Source: a virus
Length of the DNA: 39,000 nucleotides
IMG/VR virus record: IMGVR_UViG_3300025430_000049
Span: 1-39,000 of that record
Reading direction: 5' to 3' (one strand)
The stretch's first letter is position 1; every line of letters starts with the position of its first letter. Shown here in pieces: positions 31,512 to 38,915 of this stretch. Below the pieces are notes generated by a model. That model made no database searches. It saw nothing but the letters and a program-made list of their open reading frames with translations, and was not told the origin of the DNA. The translations under genes and the position numbers were made by a program.

Positions 31512-32137
31512 TGCACTACTACCAGTTCGACATCAAGGCATACGCACACGCTACCGTCCACCTGACCAATGACGAGGATCTATGCTACCGCAGACTCCTC
31601 GACATTGCCTACGACACCGAGCGTCCCATCTCACTCGATGGACTCGCAAGGAAGGTACGCATGTCCGAGGAGACGGTTCTCATCGTGCTGAACGAGTTCT
31701 TCACCGCAACCGACGAGGGTTTCATCCATCCGGTTGTGAATAAGGAACTTGAGAAAGCATACGAACGATCCGAGAAGGCAAGGCAGTCGGCACTATCAAA
31801 GCGAACGCATAGCGAACGCACACCGAACGCTGACCGTTCGCATAGCGAACGCTTGCTACTTAATACGAAAGACTCATTACTTAATACATATAAGAAGACA
31901 GTCGCGCAAAAAGCGCAACCGACTCCAAAACTCTCGGACGATGAGTGGATGGCATCCCTCAAGGGAAACTATCCCCACATCAACATCGAGGCAGAGTCCC
32001 GCAAGATGGATGCGTGGTTATCCACCCGCAGGGGAAAGCAGAAGACCCGCAGGTTCGTCGTCAACTGGCTGAACCGGATCGACACTCCCATCCAGCAAAC
32101 CGCAACAACCCAATCACCTTTTGTATCCGCATTCTAA
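31511..32137 (+). CDS. DUF1376-type replication initiator
   Basis: In this 208-residue protein, residues 1-70 match the DUF1376 domain of phage replication proteins: YYQFDIKAYAHATVHLTNDE, then CYRRLLDIAYDTERPISLDG and VRMSEETVLIVLNEFF. A basic low-complexity linker follows (about 95-125), then a C-terminal segment DEWMASLKGNYPHINIEAES that probably contacts the helicase loader encoded next. The linker is encoded by an 11-bp tandem repeat and AT-rich DNA that look like the origin, so the initiator probably binds within its own gene, as lambda O does. Confidence 0.8.
   Translation: MHYYQFDIKAYAHATVHLTNDEDLCYRRLLDIAYDTERPISLDGLARKVRMSEETVLIVLNEFFTATDEGFIHPVVNKELEKAYERSEKARQSALSKRTHSERTPNADRSHSERLLLNTKDSLLNTYKKTVAQKAQPTPKLSDDEWMASLKGNYPHINIEAESRKMDAWLSTRRGKQKTRRFVVNWLNRIDTPIQQTATTQSPFVSAF
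31800..31854 (+). repeat. Five 11-bp tandem repeats (origin iteron candidates)
   Basis: Units begin at 31800, 31811, 31822, 31833 and 31844. The consensus is AGCGAACGCAT; unit 3 is ACCGAACGCTG and unit 4 is ACCGTTCGCAT. Units 4 and 5 include the inverted pair CGTTCGC-ATA-GCGAACG. An 11-bp period is one helical turn and is not a multiple of three, so selection is on the DNA rather than on the protein. Confidence 0.8.
31857..31893 (+). other. AT-rich putative DNA unwinding element with repeats
   Basis: Directly after the five iterons, the sequence becomes AT-rich and holds two exact copies of TACTTAATAC at 31857-31866 and 31878-31887, 21 bp (two helical turns) apart. Iterons beside an AT-rich unwinding region inside the initiator gene is the layout of lambdoid replication origins. 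Confidence 0.7.
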
Positions 32138-32141
32138 TCCC

Positions 32142-32834
32142 ATGACTCTTCAAACATCCACCTGCATGACCTGCGGGATCAACTTCACCTACGAACCCGT
32201 CATTTTCCATGGCAGGCAAATCTTTGAGCCTCGATATTGCGACCCATGCTGCGAAAAGGCATCGCAAGAGGATCACGAGAATGCCTCTAGAAAGCGCAGG
32301 GAGGCATCTAAAACTCGCTGGAACCTCATGATCCCTCCGATCTACCACGACACCGACATTTCGAGGATTCCAAAGGAAATAACCGCAGTCACCGAATTTT
32401 GGCAGTACCAACCCAAGGGAATCGGGATCATCGGAAGGTCTGGCAAAGGGAAAACCCGTGCCACGATAGCACTCCTCCACCGGATGCATGAGGAGAAGCG
32501 GAACACCTATTACATCACGGCAACCGATTTGGCACTCAACTCTGCCAACCAGTTCGCGGACAACCCCGCCACCAAGAGCATTGCCCAGAACATCCTGCAA
32601 CTCTGCAGGAGTGCCTGCGTCCTCCTGCTCGACGACCTCGGCAAGAACCGCATGACCGACCGTGCAGAATCAGAACTCTACGACCTTCTGGAGTACAGGA
32701 CATCGCGCCGACTCCCGATCATCTGGACGAGCAATTCGGATGCCCGTGGACTCCTTGCCATGTTCTCTGCTGACAGAGGAGATGCCATCGTCCGCAGGTT
32801 GGCAGAGTTCTCCCAGATCGTGAAAATTGCCTGA
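32142..32834 (+). CDS. DnaC-like helicase loader ATPase
   Basis: This 230-residue protein combines an N-terminal zinc-finger-like part (Cys8, Cys11, Cys33, Cys36) with an AAA+ ATPase domain: Walker A GRSGKGKT (98-105), Walker B LLLDDL (161-166), sensor 1 TSN (196-198) and a likely Arg finger in VRRL (218-220). Proteins of this type load the host replicative helicase at a phage origin. It follows the initiator gene, as in many temperate phages. No phage helicase or polymerase is visible, so host enzymes must complete replication. Confidence 0.85.
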   Translation: MTLQTSTCMTCGINFTYEPVIFHGRQIFEPRYCDPCCEKASQEDHENASRKRREASKTRWNLMIPPIYHDTDISRIPKEITAVTEFWQYQPKGIGIIGRSGKGKTRATIALLHRMHEEKRNTYYITATDLALNSANQFADNPATKSIAQNILQLCRSACVLLLDDLGKNRMTDRAESELYDLLEYRTSRRLPIIWTSNSDARGLLAMFSADRGDAIVRRLAEFSQIVKIA

Positions 32835-32839
32835 CCATG

Positions 32840-32850
32840 GGTGTATATAC
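32840..32850 (+). promoter_or_regulatory. Recurrent GGTGTATATAC element, first of tandem pair
   Basis: The exact core starts six bases after the loader stop codon. A second copy begins 24 bases later, core to core, about two helical turns. This is the only tandem pair in the window. Confidence 0.6.
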
Positions 32851-32874
32851 AAAAATCGGTTGCGGTGTATATAT
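32851..32874 (+). promoter_or_regulatory. Recurrent element, second of tandem pair
   Basis: AAAAATCGGTTGC precedes GGTGTATATAT. Its first 23 bases are identical to 1567-1589 upstream of the capsid gene. It ends 33 bases before the gene at 32908 and probably serves the SSB-to-terminase transcript. Confidence 0.65.
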
Positions 32875-32907
32875 CGGCACCAGTAAACTCACCGGACTTT
32901 CAAAGCA

Positions 32908-33066
32908 ATGAGTGTCTTCAAACCAAGGTCACAGGGCAAAGGCGACCGTCGATCTGACAACTTTTCAAAGTTCAACAAGAACTTTCCCGATCTAAAGAGA
33001 GACAACCCCTACACGGGGCGTGTCTTTCTCAAGAAAAACAACAAAACCACAGTCATTTACAAATAA
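32908..33066 (+). CDS. Small basic protein, unknown
   Basis: This gene encodes 52 residues, MSVFKPRSQGKGDRRSDNFS at the start and FLKKNNKTTVIYK at the end. It is highly basic, so nucleic-acid binding is possible. It is the first gene behind the tandem control elements and ends one base before the SSB-like gene. No family is recognised. Confidence 0.55.
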   Translation: MSVFKPRSQGKGDRRSDNFSKFNKNFPDLKRDNPYTGRVFLKKNNKTTVIYK

Positions 33067-33067
33067 T

Positions 33068-33379
33068 ATGATCAAGTTCCAACTCGATGTCACCAAGCTA
33101 GACAAGGCCCGTTTCAAGCATGTCACCCGCAAGAATGGCGAAAAGGCAATCTTTGCAGAGATCATTCTTTTCGACCGTCCGGATGATTACGGCAACGAGG
33201 GATTCCTGACCCAAGGCAAAGACAAGGACGAGGACATCAAGATGCCGATCCTCGGCAACTGGAAGACCATCGGACAGAAGAAAAGCGAGTTCCCAGAGAG
33301 TGATGCCGTAAAGCGTCACAATGCCGAAAAAGCAAATGGGTACGCACCCGCCGAAAAGGATGACGACCTCCCGTTCTAA
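33068..33379 (+). CDS. SSB-like single-strand DNA-binding protein
   Basis: This 103-residue protein ends in DDDLPF (98-103), the acidic tail that SSB proteins use to recruit partners. The body, MIKFQLDVTKLDKARFKHVT then KNGEKAIFAEIILFDRPDDY and KMPILGNWKTIGQK, follows the layout of phage-type SSB proteins with an OB fold. The frame is open further upstream, but ATG 33068 follows the preceding stop by one base and gives the natural N-terminus. It probably protects single strands made by the nuclease and replication proteins. Confidence 0.78.
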   Translation: MIKFQLDVTKLDKARFKHVTRKNGEKAIFAEIILFDRPDDYGNEGFLTQGKDKDEDIKMPILGNWKTIGQKKSEFPESDAVKRHNAEKANGYAPAEKDDDLPF

Positions 33380-33707
33380 TCACGGATCCAATTCATGCCT
33401 CGCATGCGGTAATGCCACTGGCAATGTTCAGTGGTATTACTGCAAGCCTTGCCGTTCCAAAGGAAAGAACGGTGATGAGGGACTCACGGTTGATGCAGTC
33501 AATCACCCCAAGCACTACACGAACAACCCCAAAGGGATAGAACTGATCGACATGATCGGTCACCTCTCTTTTCCCAAGGGTGCTGCCATCAAGTACATCT
33601 ACCGTGCAGGCGAGAAAGATCCCAACAAAGCAGTCGAGGATCTCAAGAAAGCCAAGTGGTTTATCGATCACATGATCAATGACTTGGAGAAAAAAGATGG
33701 CATCTAA
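33360..33707 (+). CDS. DUF3310-type protein with zinc finger
   Basis: This 115-residue protein has an N-terminal zinc-finger-like pair (Cys13, Cys16, Cys28, Cys31). It continues into the DUF3310 signature NHPKHYTNNPKGIELIDMIG (48-67), then GAAIKYIYRAGEKDPNKAVE and LKKAKWFIDHM. DUF3310 proteins are frequent in phages and are sometimes called nucleotide kinases, without proof. The start at 33360 overlaps the SSB-like gene by 20 bases; a later start would lose part of the Cys cluster. Confidence 0.7.
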   Translation: MTTSRSNHGSNSCLACGNATGNVQWYYCKPCRSKGKNGDEGLTVDAVNHPKHYTNNPKGIELIDMIGHLSFPKGAAIKYIYRAGEKDPNKAVEDLKKAKWFIDHMINDLEKKDGI

Positions 33708-34065
33708 ACTCAATCCCAAGCAGGAAAAACTCGCCATCGCACTGGCATCCGGTGCGACTCTCAAGGAAGCTGCCAAAAAAGCAGGGTATTCTGGGTCGGA
33801 ATCGAGTGCCTGCGAGATCGCCAAAGATCCGAAAGTATCCGAAAGGATTACAGAGTTGAGACAGAAGACAGAGTCAGCACTGGAAATCAGCAGGCAGAAC
33901 TTCATCCGAACGGTACACGCTCGGTTCATCAATGAGGAGCACCCCCATGCTCCCAAGTATGCCGAGATCCTTGCCAAGGCACAGGGATGGAACGAGCCAG
34001 AGAAAATCGACATCACCCAGAACATGGAGGTCGAGGTCTACATCGGAGGACAGAGGGTTGAATGA
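33697..34065 (+). CDS. terS: Terminase small subunit
   Basis: This 122-residue protein begins with an HTH-type domain, LNPKQEKLAIALASGATLKE then AAKKAGYSGSESSACEIAKD, as in phage small terminase subunits. A helical oligomerisation part follows (VSERITELRQKTESALEISR, then PHAPKYAEILAKAQGW). It should recognise the packaging site and regulate the large subunit. It overlaps the upstream gene by 11 bases and the next by four. The large subunit is not adjacent; one gene lies between. Confidence 0.82.
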   Translation: MASKLNPKQEKLAIALASGATLKEAAKKAGYSGSESSACEIAKDPKVSERITELRQKTESALEISRQNFIRTVHARFINEEHPHAPKYAEILAKAQGWNEPEKIDITQNMEVEVYIGGQRVE

Positions 34066-35015
34066 ACTCCGAAATTTTTAACAAAGAACTCGACGAGAAA
34101 ACCAACGAGGTCGCAAGGCTCCGTAAAGCCCTTGAACTTATCGCCGCACCCATGCGTCCAGATGGAACTTACAACAGAGACAGGAGGGCTTGTGAGTTGC
34201 TTGCAAAGGAAGCACTCGCCCCCGCGTCAGAGGAACCAGTGAGCGAAGGTACCCGCATCGCTTCTGAGTTGAGATCATCCTGCAATGACATGACAAGTGA
34301 GGAGCGCAAAAGATATGCCGCACTCGCGGAAGATGTCATTAAACTCCACAGGCCAGACAAAGAACTCTCTCCAGCACTAGAGGAAGCTGCTGAACGCCTC
34401 GCCGAGAAAACTAGCGATGTCGCAAGGCTCAAGGAGGAAATTGAGCGTTTCAAAAGAGGATGCCAAGGATCGTGCTACGTTTGTGAGCCAGTCGGAGAAA
34501 TGAATCTCAAACTAGAAGCCGAGGTCGAAAGGCTCCGTGAGCTATGTGAAAACCTAGATGAATACACACAGCACGACCGCCTATGCCCAATCTCTAGTTG
34601 CATGTTCGCTGTCTGCGAATGCGGTCTAAAAGAGCTACGCGAAGAACTAGCCGCACTCGCCACCGCGCCAGAGGAACCAGTTATCCAAGATTCTCGAATA
34701 ACTGAACCCGAATGGCGAGAGCTTGGCCCTGACGAAATAATCCAAGAAGGGGATGAGATCCAGTGGCCCGAAAAAGACTGGCAAACCGCAAAGTCATCTG
34801 TCGGATATAAAGTCGGATATTGGGATGGCTTGGTAAAGGCCCGCACCCTCCGCCCGTTGCCAAAGCAGGAAGAGATGCCGCTGGAAGATGAGCTAAAAGA
34901 CATCGACCAATACGCGGACAAGCAAAATGATTTCTACACTTGCCGAGTATTTCAGTCGATTGAGTATTCCCTGCATTACCTCCGCGACGAGATCCAGAAG
35001 CTCAAATGCCTCTGA
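34062..35015 (+). CDS. Coiled-coil protein inserted between terminase genes
   Basis: This 317-residue protein has two coiled-coil segments with a repeated pattern, LDEKTNEVARLRKALELIA (about 10-28) and RLAEKTSDVARLKEEIERFK (about 111-130). A Cys cluster (CQGSCYVC, CPISSCMFAVCECG) and a C-terminal part WRELGPDEIIQEGDEIQWPE follow. The DNA reads differently from its neighbours, with more CTCGCC and GCTGAA-type codons, so it may be a later insertion. It overlaps both neighbours, so it is well integrated in translation. Function is unknown. Confidence 0.65.
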   Translation: MNSEIFNKELDEKTNEVARLRKALELIAAPMRPDGTYNRDRRACELLAKEALAPASEEPVSEGTRIASELRSSCNDMTSEERKRYAALAEDVIKLHRPDKELSPALEEAAERLAEKTSDVARLKEEIERFKRGCQGSCYVCEPVGEMNLKLEAEVERLRELCENLDEYTQHDRLCPISSCMFAVCECGLKELREELAALATAPEEPVIQDSRITEPEWRELGPDEIIQEGDEIQWPEKDWQTAKSSVGYKVGYWDGLVKARTLRPLPKQEEMPLEDELKDIDQYADKQNDFYTCRVFQSIEYSLHYLRDEIQKLKCL

Positions 35016-36325
35016 AAATCAAATTCCATCTCGATCCCAGAGAGCAGTTCCGTCCCTTCATCGATAGGAAGCAACGGTTCGGGTGCGTGGTAGCGCATCG
35101 ACGCAGTGGCAAAAGTTACCATGCCGTCATGGACATGGTGAAGAGGGCCATGACCTTCAAAAGGCAAGGCCCACCATGCAGGTATGCCATGGTCGGGCCA
35201 ACCCGTGATCAGATCCGCAATATCGCTTGGATGTATTTGAAGCAGTTCACCGAAAGGATACCGAATGTGAAGCACAACGAGCAGGATCTCATGGTCACCC
35301 TTCCGAACAAGGCGACCATCCGACTCTACTCCGGTGATGCTTTTGAGCGTCTCCGTGGCGTGTACCTCGATGGTGTCGTTCTTGATGAGGTCTCTGATCT
35401 GGATCCGCAGGCATGGTACTCGGTCATCCGTCCCACCCTTCTCGATTACCATGGGTGGTGCATCTTCTCTGGCACTCCCAAGGGACGGGGATTCCTGTGG
35501 CGCATGTGGCAGCAATCCTTGACCGATCCGGAATGGTTCTCCCTCATGCTCAAGGCAAGCGAGAGCAACATCATCGACCCGAATGAACTTGCCAGCATCA
35601 AGGCAGGCACACCGGAGCACCTCTACCGTCAGGAGATGGAGTGTGACTTCTCTGTGGGCAAGCTGGGTGCCATCTACGCTCGGTACATCGACGATGCACG
35701 GAGGCAACACAGGATCAGCAACGACATCCTCTGGCACAGGGAGTCACCCGTGTTCACCTCGTGGGATCTGGGAGCACCTCTCAACATGCGTGTGTGGGTG
35801 TTCCAACTCATCGGTGACAGGATCGTGTTTCTGGAGAGTCTGTTTGGTTCCCATGACTGCGGAACACCTGCGGAGTGGGCCAAGAGACTCATGGACAAGC
35901 AATACGCTTACGCTGCCCACCTAATACCGCATGACGGTGCCACTTCCAACGGTGGACTCTGGCAGAACCAACTGCAGGTAGCAGGTCTTCAGAATGTCGT
36001 CCCCGTGCCCAGACAGAACTCCGTGTGGGATGGTGTGAACCTCGCACTGGAGGCATTCCCAAGGGTGGGATTCAACGAGGCAGGGTGTCAGTTGGGTCTC
36101 GATGCGCTCGACCAATACGCAAGCAAGTCCGAGACGGATGGAATCACGATTCGTGACATCCCCATTCATGACCATGCTTCCCATGCAGCGGACGCTTTCT
36201 CGATTGCTTTCCAAGCTATCAAACACGGTCTCGTGATAGACCGCAGGGCCATCCCGCAGCGCATCGACTACGGGTACGCACCGAGACGCTTCAAGAATGC
36301 CAAAATGGGATTCAAGGGAGCATGA
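35006..36325 (+). CDS. terL: Terminase large subunit
   Basis: This 439-residue protein is the packaging motor and nuclease. ATPase motifs: Walker A-type AHRRSGKS (30-37), Walker B VVLDE (124-128) and motif III SGTPKG (155-160). RNase H-like nuclease acids: Asp254 (SWDLG), Asp310 (PHDG) and Asp396 (HAADAF). Full length and all key residues are present. It overlaps the coiled-coil gene by ten bases and the next small gene by four. Packaging type cannot be read directly; the unit closing into a circle would suit headful or cohesive-end packaging. Confidence 0.92.
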   Translation: MPLKIKFHLDPREQFRPFIDRKQRFGCVVAHRRSGKSYHAVMDMVKRAMTFKRQGPPCRYAMVGPTRDQIRNIAWMYLKQFTERIPNVKHNEQDLMVTLPNKATIRLYSGDAFERLRGVYLDGVVLDEVSDLDPQAWYSVIRPTLLDYHGWCIFSGTPKGRGFLWRMWQQSLTDPEWFSLMLKASESNIIDPNELASIKAGTPEHLYRQEMECDFSVGKLGAIYARYIDDARRQHRISNDILWHRESPVFTSWDLGAPLNMRVWVFQLIGDRIVFLESLFGSHDCGTPAEWAKRLMDKQYAYAAHLIPHDGATSNGGLWQNQLQVAGLQNVVPVPRQNSVWDGVNLALEAFPRVGFNEAGCQLGLDALDQYASKSETDGITIRDIPIHDHASHAADAFSIAFQAIKHGLVIDRRAIPQRIDYGYAPRRFKNAKMGFKGA

Positions 36326-36672
36326 AACCCGTCGAACGAGCAGCAGCAGTCTACCAGCAGGAAGCATGCGCGAGAACTTTTGCCGAGGATCTAGAGGCCC
36401 ACATGCTCCATGGCATCGTGGTCAGCAATCCGACCATCTTTATCATGGCGAGGCCCGTGTGCGTGGCTGCAGGGTACAGGGACATCGTCAACCCATGGGT
36501 CAATGACTTTGAGTACCACGACTGCTGGCACCTATACCTTTGGTCAGGCCCAATCCACATGGCTTTCGCCTGCGCCACACATCCCCTTCCCTATGTCTCT
36601 TTTGAACGAAAGAACGATCTGCGGGTCTACCCGTGGCAAAAAATCTTTCGACTCACCCACAAAATCGGTTGA
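36322..36672 (+). CDS. Small protein after terminase, unknown
   Basis: This gene encodes 116 residues, rich in aromatic and Cys/His residues: NPTIFIMARPVCVAAGYRDI, FEYHDCWHLYLWSGPIHMAF. The fold is probably mixed alpha-beta. Similar small cytoplasmic proteins stand between terminase and portal genes in some podoviruses, but I cannot name a family. It overlaps the terminase stop by ATGA, so the two are co-translated. Confidence 0.6.
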   Translation: MKPVERAAAVYQQEACARTFAEDLEAHMLHGIVVSNPTIFIMARPVCVAAGYRDIVNPWVNDFEYHDCWHLYLWSGPIHMAFACATHPLPYVSFERKNDLRVYPWQKIFRLTHKIG

Positions 36673-36689
36673 GACGGTGGTGTATATAC
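36661..36689 (+). promoter_or_regulatory. Recurrent GGTGTATATAC element (portal copy)
   Basis: AAAATCGGTTGAG is followed, after a five-base insertion relative to other copies, by GGTGTATATAC at 36679-36689. It begins inside the previous gene's last codons and ends 16 bases before the gene at 36706. It could drive the portal and scaffold transcript up to the terminator at 1479. Confidence 0.65.
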
Positions 36690-36705
36690 GATAATCACCA
36701 CGGCA

Positions 36706-37146
36706 ATGATCAACGCTTTGTACTCTTTCATATCGGACATCTTTGTGCTTTTGGCACCGGAGATGGCAATCGCAGGTGGTGTGCCATTCCCTCCCCATCG
36801 CGGTGAGGAAAAAGAGCAGCTTTTCCTAGCCAAGGGTGCTGGAGGGTTTCTAGGCACCGAACTCTTTGCACCTGCTCCCAAGGCACCCTCTGTCAGTCTT
36901 CCTCCTGTTCCAGTTGCTCCGACGATAAACATTCCAGCAGCACCAACACCACCCGCAACACCAGTTGCTCCCTCCTCGTCAGCAGTTGATATTGCGATGG
37001 CGCAACAACAAGGTGCTGCACAGGCAGGAGCAGGTTTTGGGTTCCAAGGAAGCCTCCTTAAGGCACCGATTGGTGCTGCTGGTCAAACGGGGCCGAACGG
37101 CACAGTCAACTCGGCAACCGGAGTGGGATCTCTCCTAGGTCGATAA
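36706..37146 (+). CDS. Pro/Ala-rich protein with N-terminal membrane span
   Basis: This 146-residue protein has a hydrophobic N-terminus (about 1-23, INALYSFISDIFVLLAPEMA) followed by a Pro/Ala-rich linker (APAPKAPSVSLPPVPVAPTI) and a Gly/Ala-rich end (GVGSLLGR). Proteins of this build often lie next to podoviral portal genes, but their role is not established. It shares one base with the portal start (TAATG), so it is coupled to the portal gene. Confidence 0.6.
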   Translation: MINALYSFISDIFVLLAPEMAIAGGVPFPPHRGEEKEQLFLAKGAGGFLGTELFAPAPKAPSVSLPPVPVAPTINIPAAPTPPATPVAPSSSAVDIAMAQQQGAAQAGAGFGFQGSLLKAPIGAAGQTGPNGTVNSATGVGSLLGR

Positions 37147-38915
37147 TGGCAAAGGATGACCTCAAGAACGGTGAGGAAGGTGTAAAGACACCCAAGGTCT
37201 CCGAAACGAAACTCTCCGCGCAGATTGCTGCACGGTGGGCTGCGCTCGATGCCGATGCCTCCTACTGGATGCAGATGTGGCAGATCCTCGCCACCTATTG
37301 CATGCCGAGGAAATCGTACATCCTCAACCAACAGTACGGGCCAAACTTTGACCGTGAGACCCAACTCTTTGACACGACCGCAGTCCGTGCCTGCCAGATT
37401 CAAGCTGCAGGCATCATGTCGTATGTGAACGATGCCGACTCCAACTGGGTGCAACTCACGGCACCGGAACAGATCGAGGAAGCGGACGGTGTGAAGGAAT
37501 ACTACGCAGAATGCTCCAAGATCATCCTGCAGGAACTCGCTCGATCCAATTTCTACGCAGTCGTCCACGAGGCATATCTGGACAGGTCGGCATTTGGAAC
37601 CTGCGCCATGTTCGTGGACAAGACCGACGACTTCAACCTGCTCTTCCGTACTTTCGATGTCGGCACCTTCCGAGTCAGCGAGAACAACGAGGGATATGTG
37701 GACACCCTTTTCGTGAAGCGTGAGATGACAGTGCGTCAGGTGGTGCAGGAGTACGGACTCTCCAATGTCAGTGAGAAGACCCGCAAGACCTACGAACTGC
37801 AGGACGGCAAGGGTCTGGAAGAAAAACTCGATGTCGTGTGGGCCATCTATCCCCGTGAGGAGAAAGATCGCACCAAAGGCAAGGTGGATGGCCCGAACAA
37901 GTCTATCGCTTCCGTCCACATCGAACTTGGCACCAAGAAGCTGCTCCGCAACTCCGGATTCGACGAGCAACCCGCCTTCGTTTCCCGATTCCTCAAGTGG
38001 CAACAATCACCCTACGGATGGTCGTCTGCATGGGTTGCAGTACCAGATGCCAAGCAGTTAAACTTCCTGCAGAAGCAAATGGATGCCCTTGCTGAATTGG
38101 CAGCATTCCCTCGCCTTCTCTTGCCTTCTGGCATGACGGATGAACCGGATCTCACCGCAGGTGGCATTACCTACTACGACGAGAGCAACCCGAACGCAGT
38201 TCCCAAAGAATGGGCAACGCAGGGTCGCTACGACATCGGCATGGAACGCATCAAGGAAAAGCAGCAGCACATCGAGGATGCCTTCAATGTCCCCCTCTTC
38301 CAGATGTTCGCACAGGAAGACATGCAAGCGGGTGGACAAGGACAAATCACGGCAACCCAAGTCCGTGCCATGGAGAGTGAAAAACTCACCATGCTTTCCC
38401 CAACCTACGCACGACTCACCACCGAGTTCTTGATTCCGATCATCAAGCGTGTCTACGGGATCCTTTCCCGTGCAGGCATGATGCCAACCCCTCCCAAGGA
38501 ACTCATCCAGCAGAACCCCAAGGGAGAAGAATACATCCCAGAACCCAAGGTCATCTTCAACAACAAGATGTCCATTGCCGTTTCGACCCGTTCTGTGGAT
38601 GCCATCGACCCAATCATCCAAGGCACTCTGGCAGTCTGTCAGGTCACCGGAGATATGTCGCCCATGGACAATTTCGACATGGATCAGATTGCCAGACGCA
38701 AGGCACTCACCACGGGTGCCGATCCGGAGTTCCTACGCGACCCCAAGGACATTGCAGGCATCCGTCAAAACCGTTCACAGCAGCAGCAGCAGATGGCCCA
38801 GATGCAACAGCAGGCCCACCAAGCCAACATTGCCCAGCAGCTTGGTTCGGTAAAACCCGATTCTCCTTTGGCACCTGCACTTCAAAAGGGAGTGCAGCAG
38901 GCAGTGCAGCAGTAA
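37146..38915 (+). CDS. Portal (head-to-tail connector) protein
   Basis: This 589-residue protein matches the T7-like connector family: LSAQIAARWAALDADASYWM, DRETQLFDTTAVRACQIQAA, YYAECSKIILQELARSNFYA and, near the middle, QSPYGWSSAWVAVPDAKQLN. It ends in a Gln-rich helical tail (QQQQQMAQMQQQAHQANIAQ), typical of the portal barrel. It forms the dodecameric ring through which DNA passes. The gene ends 85 bases before the window end, inside the terminal repeat, and continues into the head genes at the left end. Confidence 0.92.
   Translation: MAKDDLKNGEEGVKTPKVSETKLSAQIAARWAALDADASYWMQMWQILATYCMPRKSYILNQQYGPNFDRETQLFDTTAVRACQIQAAGIMSYVNDADSNWVQLTAPEQIEEADGVKEYYAECSKIILQELARSNFYAVVHEAYLDRSAFGTCAMFVDKTDDFNLLFRTFDVGTFRVSENNEGYVDTLFVKREMTVRQVVQEYGLSNVSEKTRKTYELQDGKGLEEKLDVVWAIYPREEKDRTKGKVDGPNKSIASVHIELGTKKLLRNSGFDEQPAFVSRFLKWQQSPYGWSSAWVAVPDAKQLNFLQKQMDALAELAAFPRLLLPSGMTDEPDLTAGGITYYDESNPNAVPKEWATQGRYDIGMERIKEKQQHIEDAFNVPLFQMFAQEDMQAGGQGQITATQVRAMESEKLTMLSPTYARLTTEFLIPIIKRVYGILSRAGMMPTPPKELIQQNPKGEEYIPEPKVIFNNKMSIAVSTRSVDAIDPIIQGTLAVCQVTGDMSPMDNFDMDQIARRKALTTGADPEFLRDPKDIAGIRQNRSQQQQQMAQMQQQAHQANIAQQLGSVKPDSPLAPALQKGVQQAVQQ

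Noticed and set aside
37083-38006. Reverse-strand frame of 307 codons opposite the portal gene
   Set aside because: It is a shadow of a strongly supported portal gene and has no independent signals.
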